Assembly: GCF_036365825.1 (NCBI RefSeq)
Contig: NZ_CP142675.1
Location: 310,001 to 374,000, forward strand
Direction: 5' to 3'
From: Qipengyuania sp. HL-TH1
Lineage (GTDB): Bacteria > Pseudomonadota > Alphaproteobacteria > Sphingomonadales > Sphingomonadaceae
Length of the DNA: 64,000 bases
Shown: piece by piece, positions 58,102 through 64,000 of the stretch
Layout: the number at the start of each line of letters is the position of its first letter
Position numbering within the stretch: position 1 is the stretch's first letter
Made by a program: the position numbers and the translations under genes
Notes under the pieces: model-generated
The model's database searches: none
Told to the model about the DNA's origin: nothing
The model's input: only the letters and a program-made list of their open reading frames with translations

Positions 58102-58131
58102 TTGTTTCGATGTCACAGGCGTGACCATAAT
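58102..58131 (+). promoter_or_regulatory. Promoter with spacer dyad ahead of TonB receptor
   Basis: TTGTTT and CATAAT with an 18-bp spacer. The spacer contains GTCAC-AGGC-GTGAC (58112-58125), a perfect 5-bp dyad. It would start transcription near 58138, about 155 nt ahead of the receptor ATG. Confidence 0.45.
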
Positions 58132-58189
58132 CCCCCGCCTATCCGGTGTCTCCGGTGGTCGCGTTCGATTTAGCTTGTTACTGCTTTCG

Positions 58190-58227
58190 AGGGCGAAGAG
58201 TTCAATCTGAATTCGCGCCCTGTTTTT
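58190..58227 (+). terminator. Attenuator-like hairpin and U-run in TonB leader
   Basis: AGGGCG pairs with CGCCCT, then after a small internal loop GAGTTC pairs with GAATTC around an AATCT loop, and GUUUUU follows. It lies 66 nt before the receptor ATG and about 270 bp after the BCCT stop, so it could stop leader transcription or end a short RNA. CCGGT/ACCGG elements on both sides could form alternative pairings. Confidence 0.5.
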
Positions 58228-58292
58228 GCCGGTCGGACCGGGGTCTGTCCGCGAGGCAATTGAGACATAATCGAGAGCGAGGGCTTCCCGAA

Positions 58293-60938
58293 ATGAAATA
58301 TCTTGTAAGCGGTGCGTCGTTGGGCGCGCTGGCTATTGCATCCGCCGCACCTGTTGCGGCGCAAGACACCGCACCTGCCACGCAGGAACGCCAGGGCGGC
58401 GTCAACGTCATCATCGTGACCGCGCAGAAGCGCAGCGAAGATTTGCAGGACGTGCCCGTCTCGGTTTCCGCGATCGGCGAAGAAGGGCTCGAAGAGCTCG
58501 CCATCGACACCTTCGAGGATTACCTTGAGCAGCTGCCGACCGTCACTGCGGGCGGTAGCGGCCCGGGCCAGAGCACGATCTATATTCGCGGCCTCGCCTC
58601 GACCACGCCCAACCTCACCACCGCGGGCGTTGCGGGGCTCGCGCCCAATGTCGCCATGTATCTCGACGAGCAGCCGCTTGCGCAGCCGGGCCGCAACCTC
58701 GATGTCTATGCCGCCGATCTGGCGCGGATCGAAGTGCTCTCGGGTCCGCAGGGCACGCTGTTCGGTGCCAGTTCGCAGGCCGGCGTCGTTCGCCTGATCA
58801 CCAACAAGCCCGACCTTGGCGGCTTCGACGCCGGGTTCAACACCGGCGTGTCCTTCACCAAGGGCGGCGAGTCGAGCTACAAGGTCGATGCGATGGTCAA
58901 TGTGCCCGTCACCGACACCCTCGCGCTGCGCGGCGTGGTCTATCTCGACGACCAGGGCGGCTATGTCGACAATGTCGCGGGCACCCGCAACGCCAGCGAA
59001 AGCGCCCGCTTCCGTCCCGCCGGAACGGTGCGTTCGAACGGCGTGCCCGTCAGCCCGCTGCGCGGCGGCTTCCAGGCCGGCGCCGACCTGTCGAACGTGA
59101 GCTTCATCGATGCCGACAACGCCGGCATGGTCGAAGACGATTTCAACGACACGCAATACGCCGGCTTCCGGGCGACCGCGCTGTGGGAAATCACCCCCGA
59201 CTGGACCGTGACCGTCGCGCATTCGCGTCAGAGCGTCGAAAGCGATGGCGTGTTCTTCGCCGATCCCGAGCTCGGCGGGCTCGATGACCTCGAGATCCAG
59301 CGTTACGAGGAAGACCGCCTCGAAGACGACTTCTCGAACACTAGCTGGACGGTGGAAGGCCGCCTGGCGATGCTCGATGTCGTCTATACCGGTGCCTATA
59401 CCGACCGCGAAACCGAACAGCGCGTCGACTATTCCGACTATCTCTTCGTCGGCCAGTACCTGCCGTATTACATCTGCGACGGCAGCGTCAGCTATCCCGG
59501 CGCGGCCGATCCGAGCGGCACCTGCCAGGCGCCCAATCTCTATGTGACCTCGGCCAGCAAGACGACCGTGTTCACGCAGGAACTGCGCTTCAGCACGCCG
59601 GCGGAAAACCGCTGGCGCGTGACGGCAGGCGGGTTCTATTCGGACCTCGAGCTGAAGGAACGCAATGACTTCGCCTATCCGGGCAATGTCCTTGCGCAGC
59701 CCTTCGGTCCCTTCGCCCCGAACTTCCCGCAGGAAGGGTTCACCACCGATCCCGGACCGTTCCCCGCCGAAACGATTTTCCGTAACGACATCCGCCGGAC
59801 GGACGAACAGTGGGGCATCTTCGGTGAAGCCAGCTTCGACATCGTGCCCGACCTGCTCACCGTCACGCTGGGCGCGCGCTATTACGATATCGAAGTCGAT
59901 TTCGAAGGCAGCGCCAACGGCAGCTTCTGCAACAGCGGCGCGGCCACCGATGCCAACGCCTTCGGCACCGATCTGAACGATCTCTACGATGGCGACGGCG
60001 AATACACTTTCATCGGCTCGTGCGATGCCTCGCTGCGGCAGACCTTCGACCTCGATGACAGCCTTGCCGACATCCAGGCCGCGGGCCTTTCGGCAACGCA
60101 GGCGCAGCAGGTGTTCAACGCCGTCCGCGCGCCCGACACGGCCAAGACCGACGGGTTCATCTACAAGGCGACGGCAACGATCACCCCGACCGAAGACCTG
60201 CTGTTCTACCTGACCTATTCGGAAGGGTTCCGTCCCGGCCTGCTCAACCGGCCCGGCGGCGCGACCAATGGCGCGGGCTTTACCGTGCCGTTCGAACTCG
60301 AAACCGATGAAGTCAAGAACTACGAACTGGGCTGGAAGCTCGATCTTGCCGATGGCCAGTTCCGCTTCAACGGCAGCGCCTTCTATGTCGACATCAGCCG
60401 TCTGCAGACGACGATCTTCGATCCCTCGATCACCAATCTGTTCTTCTCGGCCAATGCCGCGGATGCGCGGATCAAGGGCGTCGAGGCGGACTTCACCTTC
60501 GCGCCCTATTCGGCGCCGGGGCTGACGGTGGCGGGTGCCGTTTCGGTGCTCGATACCGAGATCACCGAAGTGCTGATCCCGACGTCCGACGTCGTCGAAG
60601 GTTCGGACCTCGCGTTCGCGCCGTCGTTCCAGGGCAATTTGCGCGTCCGTTACGAATGGGACCTGTCTGCGACGCTGGGCGCCTATGTCCAGCCGCAGGT
60701 CAGCTATTCGGCGTCGAAGTTCACCGATGTGATCGAGATCAACAAGCTCGAGCTCGACAGCTACACCGTGGTCGATTTCGCCGCCGGCATCACCTCGGAC
60801 AATTGGAAGTTCGAGCTGTTCGGCGACAATCTGTTCGACGAACGCGCGCAGATCTCGGGCAATTACGTCAACGATCGCGCACGGATCAGCACCAACCGTC
60901 CGCTGACGGTCGGTATCAGGGTCGGCTACGACTACTGA
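58293..60938 (+). CDS. TonB-dependent receptor
   Basis: 881-residue outer-membrane receptor. Signal peptide (YLVSGASLGALAIASAAPVAAQ), TonB box VNVIIVTAQKRSE, plug (YIRGLASTTPNLTTAGVAG, RIEVLSGPQGTLFGASSQAG) and a barrel ending in the conserved aromatic Tyr (VGYDY). Substrate unknown. It is followed by a terminator and then a TPR-sulfotransferase gene 80 bp downstream on the same strand, a pairing seen in other sphingomonads by recollection. Confidence 0.93.
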   Translation: MKYLVSGASLGALAIASAAPVAAQDTAPATQERQGGVNVIIVTAQKRSEDLQDVPVSVSAIGEEGLEELAIDTFEDYLEQLPTVTAGGSGPGQSTIYIRGLASTTPNLTTAGVAGLAPNVAMYLDEQPLAQPGRNLDVYAADLARIEVLSGPQGTLFGASSQAGVVRLITNKPDLGGFDAGFNTGVSFTKGGESSYKVDAMVNVPVTDTLALRGVVYLDDQGGYVDNVAGTRNASESARFRPAGTVRSNGVPVSPLRGGFQAGADLSNVSFIDADNAGMVEDDFNDTQYAGFRATALWEITPDWTVTVAHSRQSVESDGVFFADPELGGLDDLEIQRYEEDRLEDDFSNTSWTVEGRLAMLDVVYTGAYTDRETEQRVDYSDYLFVGQYLPYYICDGSVSYPGAADPSGTCQAPNLYVTSASKTTVFTQELRFSTPAENRWRVTAGGFYSDLELKERNDFAYPGNVLAQPFGPFAPNFPQEGFTTDPGPFPAETIFRNDIRRTDEQWGIFGEASFDIVPDLLTVTLGARYYDIEVDFEGSANGSFCNSGAATDANAFGTDLNDLYDGDGEYTFIGSCDASLRQTFDLDDSLADIQAAGLSATQAQQVFNAVRAPDTAKTDGFIYKATATITPTEDLLFYLTYSEGFRPGLLNRPGGATNGAGFTVPFELETDEVKNYELGWKLDLADGQFRFNGSAFYVDISRLQTTIFDPSITNLFFSANAADARIKGVEADFTFAPYSAPGLTVAGAVSVLDTEITEVLIPTSDVVEGSDLAFAPSFQGNLRVRYEWDLSATLGAYVQPQVSYSASKFTDVIEINKLELDSYTVVDFAAGITSDNWKFELFGDNLFDERAQISGNYVNDRARISTNRPLTVGIRVGYDY

Positions 60939-60962
60939 TCCCTGCCTTTGGAAAAACGGGGC

Positions 60963-60992
60963 GGCGGGGGCGAACACGGGTTCGCCTCCGCC
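60963..60992 (+). terminator. Intrinsic terminator after TonB receptor
   Basis: GGCGGGGGCGAAC pairs with GTTCGCCTCCGCC (one G-T pair) around an ACGG loop, followed by GUUUCUCUUUG. It lies between the receptor and the TPR-sulfotransferase start at 61019, so the second gene needs readthrough or its own promoter. Confidence 0.7.
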
Positions 60993-61018
60993 GTTTCTCT
61001 TTGTAAGGGTCGCAGGCA

Positions 61019-62983
61019 ATGACGACACGCGACGACAGACTGGCGCGGGCGCAGCAGGCGCTGCAGGCGGGCGATTTCGCGAAGGGATCGGCGCTGGTCG
61101 AGCCTTTGCTCGTCGATGATCCGGCGGATGGCGAAGCGCTCTACCTGGCCGCGGTCGCGGCGCGTTATCTCGAACATTTCGACGAGGCCGACCGGCATCT
61201 GGCGGCGCTCCATGCCGCCATGCCCGAATACGGCCGCGCATGGCAGGAAGCCGGACATCTTGCGCGCGCGACGGGCGATATCCCCGCCGCCATCGCCGCT
61301 TTCGGCCGCGCCACACGGTTCAATCCCGCGCTCGATGCGAGCTGGCGCGCGCTGGCCGAGCTCGAACAGGGCCGGGGGCGCCCTGCCGAAGCACAGGCGG
61401 CCCGCGCGCAGGCCGAACGTATCGCCGCGCTCCCGCGCGAACTGGTCGCGGTCACGCACCATCTTCACGAAGGCCGGTTGCTGCGGGCAGAGGAAATCTG
61501 CCGCCATTTCCTGCGCGCCAATCCGCGCAATGTCGAAGGCATGCGGCTGCTCGCGCAGATCGGCATCAAGCTGGGCATTCTCGACGATGCGGAGTTCCTG
61601 CTCGACAGCGCGCAGGCGTTCGAACCCGACAACATCCAGATCCGGCTCGACTATATCGATGCGCTGCGGCGGCGGCAGAAATTCGCGCAGGCGCGCGAAC
61701 AGGCCGAGGCACTCCATGCGCGCGATCCCGATAATCCGCTGTTCCAGTCGCATTTGGCGATCGAGAGCATGCAGACCGGCGATTACGAACGCGCCTTCGA
61801 ACTGTTCGATGCCGTGCTTGCCACGCTGCCGCGCGATCCCGCGACGCTGACCAGCAAGGGCCATGCGCTCAAGACCACCGGCGCGCAGGAGGATGCGGTC
61901 GCCAGCTACCAGGCGGCGCTCGCGGCCAAACCCGACCATGGCGATGCCTGGTATGCGCTCGCCAATCTCAAGACCTATCGCTTCACCGACGACGAGATCG
62001 AACGGATGCGCGAGCAGGCGGCGCGTCCCGATCTCGCCTTCATGGACCGGGTCCACCTGTCCTTCGCGCTGGGCAAGGCGCTGGAGGACCGCGGCGACTA
62101 CGCGGACAGCTTCGTGCATTACGAGCGCGGCAATACGCTCAAGCGCGCGCAGACTCGCTACAGCGCCGACGCGATGAGCGCCGAACTGGCCCGGCAGCGC
62201 GACATCTGCACGCCCGAGCTGTTTGCCAGACATGAGGGCGCGGGCGATCCCGCGCCCGATCCGATCTTCATTCTCGGCCTGCCGCGCGCGGGTTCGACGC
62301 TGCTCGAGCAGGTGCTCGCCAGCCACAGCCAGATCGACGGGACGCTGGAACTGCCCAATATCCTCGCGCTGGCCCACCGCCTGCGCGGCCGCCGGGCAGG
62401 GCAGTCGCGCTATCCCGAAGTGCTGCATGATCTGACCGCCGAACAGCTTTCCGCCTTCGGCGCGAAATTCATCGAGGATACCCGTGTGCACCGGCAGGGC
62501 GCGCCATTTTTCATCGACAAGATGCCCAACAATTTCCGCCACATCGGCCTGATCCACCTGATCCTGCCCAATGCGAAGATCATCGACGCGCGCCGCGCGC
62601 CGATGGATTGCTGTTTCTCGGGCTTCAAGCAGCTGTTCGCCGAAGGGCAGGAGTTCACCTACGGCCTGCCCGAGATCGGGCGTTACTATGCCGATTATGT
62701 CGAACTGATGGACCATTGGGACACGGTGCTGCCAGGCAAGATCCTGCGCGTGCAGCATGAAGACGTGCTCGATGATCTCGAAGGCCAGACGCGCCGCATG
62801 CTCGACTATCTCGGCCTGCCGTTCGAGGACCAATGCCTCGCCTTCCACACGACCCGCCGCGCGGTGCGCACCGCGAGCAGCGAACAGGTTCGCCAGCCGA
62901 TCAACCGCAGCGGACAGGACGCATGGAAACCCTACGCGCCATGGCTCGCTCCCTTGCGCGAGGCGCTAGGCGAGCACGGCTGA
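61019..62983 (+). CDS. TPR-containing sulfotransferase family protein
   Basis: 654-residue protein: N-terminal TPR repeats (about residues 1-370; repeated helices such as PAAIAAFGRATRFNPALDAS) then a sulfotransferase domain with FILGLPRAGSTLLEQVLASH (phosphosulfate loop) and KIIDARRAPMDCCFSGFKQL. It follows the TonB receptor by 80 bp on the same strand. Cytosolic. Acceptor unknown; its TPRs suggest a protein partner or substrate, by inference. Confidence 0.91.
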   Translation: MTTRDDRLARAQQALQAGDFAKGSALVEPLLVDDPADGEALYLAAVAARYLEHFDEADRHLAALHAAMPEYGRAWQEAGHLARATGDIPAAIAAFGRATRFNPALDASWRALAELEQGRGRPAEAQAARAQAERIAALPRELVAVTHHLHEGRLLRAEEICRHFLRANPRNVEGMRLLAQIGIKLGILDDAEFLLDSAQAFEPDNIQIRLDYIDALRRRQKFAQAREQAEALHARDPDNPLFQSHLAIESMQTGDYERAFELFDAVLATLPRDPATLTSKGHALKTTGAQEDAVASYQAALAAKPDHGDAWYALANLKTYRFTDDEIERMREQAARPDLAFMDRVHLSFALGKALEDRGDYADSFVHYERGNTLKRAQTRYSADAMSAELARQRDICTPELFARHEGAGDPAPDPIFILGLPRAGSTLLEQVLASHSQIDGTLELPNILALAHRLRGRRAGQSRYPEVLHDLTAEQLSAFGAKFIEDTRVHRQGAPFFIDKMPNNFRHIGLIHLILPNAKIIDARRAPMDCCFSGFKQLFAEGQEFTYGLPEIGRYYADYVELMDHWDTVLPGKILRVQHEDVLDDLEGQTRRMLDYLGLPFEDQCLAFHTTRRAVRTASSEQVRQPINRSGQDAWKPYAPWLAPLREALGEHG

Positions 62984-63117
62984 GGCCCGCACGCGGCCCG
63001 CAGCACCGCCGAACAGTGCCTCGGTAGGATTGACCCCAACCCACCAACGCCTCGCCGAAAATGTCCGGAACTGTTTGAGCGGGAATTCGCTGCGTCATCA
63101 TGTCGCGGAGAAAATCT

Positions 63118-63762
63118 ATGTCTCAAAATTCCAAAATCGGCGCCGGATTGGGCGGCGTCGTTCTTACTGCCGGAGCGATCGCATTCGGAGCGTTCCTGTC
63201 CAACAGGCACCAGAATCGCGGATATGACGATGCCGCCAACCATACCAAACGCCGGCCTGAAGGCGACAACGCGCAGGTCGGCAGATCGGTAACCATCCGC
63301 AAGCCGCGAGCCGAACTGTTCGCATTTTGGTCGGACTTTTCCAACCTGCCGCAATTCATGGAGAATGTGGAAGCGATCGAAGCCGGCGCAGACGGAGCAT
63401 CGACCTGGCGGATCAAGGCCCCCGCGGGTCAGACGGTCGCGGTGAAAACCGAAATCGCCAGCAAGAAGCATGACGAGCTGATCGCCTGGCGCTCGGTCGA
63501 GGAGTCCGAGATCGAAACCAGCGGCGAGGTTCGCTTCGAGGATGCACCGGGCGAGCGCGGAACCAGGGTCAGCCTGGTGATGGCCTACGACCCGCCCGCA
63601 GGCGCGCTCGGCCGAGCGGTGGCGAAGCTGTTCCTGCGTGAGCCGCAGGTCCAGGCCCGGCATGATCTGAAGCGTTTCAAGATGCTCATGGAAACCGGGG
63701 AAATAGCGACATCGGCGCGAACGCGGGACGAAACCCGTGCAGCCAAGCAGGAGAACGGATGA
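63118..63762 (+). CDS. SRPBCC family (cyclase/dehydrase-like) protein
   Basis: 214-residue protein with an N-terminal hydrophobic helix ([20 protein letters not shown], near residues 7-26) and an SRPBCC lipid-binding-like domain ([51 protein letters not shown]). Start at 63118 behind CGGAGA; Met at 63100 is an alternative. It overlaps the following alcohol dehydrogenase gene, a pair seen in many alphaproteobacteria. Confidence 0.85.
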   Translation: MSQNSKIGAGLGGVVLTAGAIAFGAFLSNRHQNRGYDDAANHTKRRPEGDNAQVGRSVTIRKPRAELFAFWSDFSNLPQFMENVEAIEAGADGASTWRIKAPAGQTVAVKTEIASKKHDELIAWRSVEESEIETSGEVRFEDAPGERGTRVSLVMAYDPPAGALGRAVAKLFLREPQVQARHDLKRFKMLMETGEIATSARTRDETRAAKQENG

Positions 63763-64000
63763 TGCGAGCACTTACCTGGCATGGAACCAACGACGTTCGC
63801 GTGGACACGGTCAGCGATCCGGAAATCATCAATCCCCGCGATGCGATCATCAAGATCACCAGCACGGCCATCTGCGGGTCCGACCTTCACCTTTACGATG
63901 GCGTCATTCCCGGCGTGGCGCCGGGCGATGTGCTGGGCCATGAATTCATGGGCGAAGTCGTCGAGACGGGGTCTGCGAGCAATCTGAAGAAAGGGCAGCG
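63759..64000 (+). CDS. Zn-dependent alcohol dehydrogenase, N-terminal part only
   Basis: First 80 codons of a medium-chain dehydrogenase, cut by the window edge. The zinc-ligand Cys in [13 protein letters not shown] and the [12 protein letters not shown] block are present, as in formaldehyde/threonine dehydrogenase-like enzymes. The start overlaps the SRPBCC stop (ATGATG), so either Met fits. Substrate unknown. Confidence 0.9.
   Translation, partial: MMRALTWHGTNDVRVDTVSDPEIINPRDAIIKITSTAICGSDLHLYDGVIPGVAPGDVLGHEFMGEVVETGSASNLKKGQ

Larger units (their letters stand above)
57919..58292 (+). other. AT-rich 374-bp intergenic region with promoter and leader signals
   Basis: The longest gene-free stretch here. 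The middle (about 57980-58110) is clearly more AT-rich than its surroundings. It contains a promoter with dyad (58102-58131) and a hairpin plus U-run (58190-58227) ahead of the TonB start at 58293. The reading frame stays open from 58146 into the receptor, but the clear signal peptide and ribosome site (GAGGG) place the start at 58293. No tRNA or repeat seen. Confidence 0.6.

Noticed and set aside
58146..58292. An in-frame N-terminal extension of the TonB receptor
   Set aside because: It would read through the hairpin and precede a clear signal peptide with its own ribosome site at 58293.
58170..61316. A 1048-residue open frame on the minus strand opposite the TonB receptor
   Set aside because: It runs antisense to a receptor with signal peptide, TonB box and barrel, and shows no domain pattern of its own.
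1..64000. CRISPR array, tRNA or rRNA genes, insertion sequences, prophage
   Set aside because: I saw no regularly spaced repeats, cloverleaf-like sequences, transposase motifs or phage genes on reading both strands; a short tRNA could still be missed without a scan.

Overview
The window is 64 kb of high-GC, densely packed alphaproteobacterial chromosome. Sphingomonadales, most likely Erythrobacteraceae, is the best inference. The grounds are a zwf-edd-glk-eda Entner-Doudoroff operon (zwf-edd-glk as in Zymomonas), three TonB-dependent receptors, RcdA/DUF1465, ptsP followed by a RodZ-like HTH protein and a YbgF-tilS pair, and many ATGA start/stop overlaps. I see no CRISPR array, tRNA, rRNA, insertion sequence or prophage. 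The content is mainly core and niche-adaptation genes.

Layout. 1-8.4 kb: a minus-strand chemotaxis operon, cheA-cheW-cheY-cheB-cheR, then a GGDEF/EAL protein and an MCP that runs off the left edge. As given, cheA is broken by an apparent one-base insertion. 8.4-11.3 kb: MATE exporter, class II aldolase, orphan 2Fe-2S subunit. 11.3-14.7 kb: heme/hemoglobin-type TonB receptor with a DUF6607-like partner behind a promoter whose spacer holds a Fur-like dyad. 14.7-25.5 kb: arsC-type reductase, MFS, methyltransferase, lipB, CitE-like protein, old yellow enzyme, DMT exporter, DUF2254, prolyl oligopeptidase. 25.5-31.6 kb: nadA, a 7TM protein with a Shine-Dalgarno-sequestering hairpin, DUF4230, MBL hydrolase, glpK, RcdA-like protein, two divergent YdcH-like peptides. 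31.6-37.5 kb: ptsP, RodZ-like, YbgF-like, tilS (apparently starting at ATT), L,D-transpeptidase. 37.6-42.4 kb: the Entner-Doudoroff operon. 42.5-46 kb: transglutaminase, an 11-residue Trp-rich ORF with its own strong ribosome site and terminator, and a CHASE2-EAL protein. 46-51.2 kb: rimO, DUF1761, K+ channel, surE, serS. 51.3-63 kb: two separate TonB-receptor/sulfotransferase neighbourhoods around a TetR regulator and a BCCT transporter. 63-64 kb: SRPBCC protein and a truncated Zn-alcohol dehydrogenase.

Functional threads. (1) Signal transduction: a complete chemotaxis pathway co-transcribed with a c-di-GMP enzyme, and a second c-di-GMP phosphodiesterase at 44 kb. (2) Outer-membrane nutrient capture: three TonB receptors, each with a plausible sigma70-type promoter overlapped by a dyad, and one with a hairpin plus U-run in its leader. 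(3) Central carbon flow by the Entner-Doudoroff pathway and glycerol kinase.

The most promising undescribed elements are small and lie between genes: the mini-gene at 43.4 kb, the SD-blocking hairpin at 27.4 kb and the attenuator-like TonB leader at 58.2 kb. All are read from sequence only.
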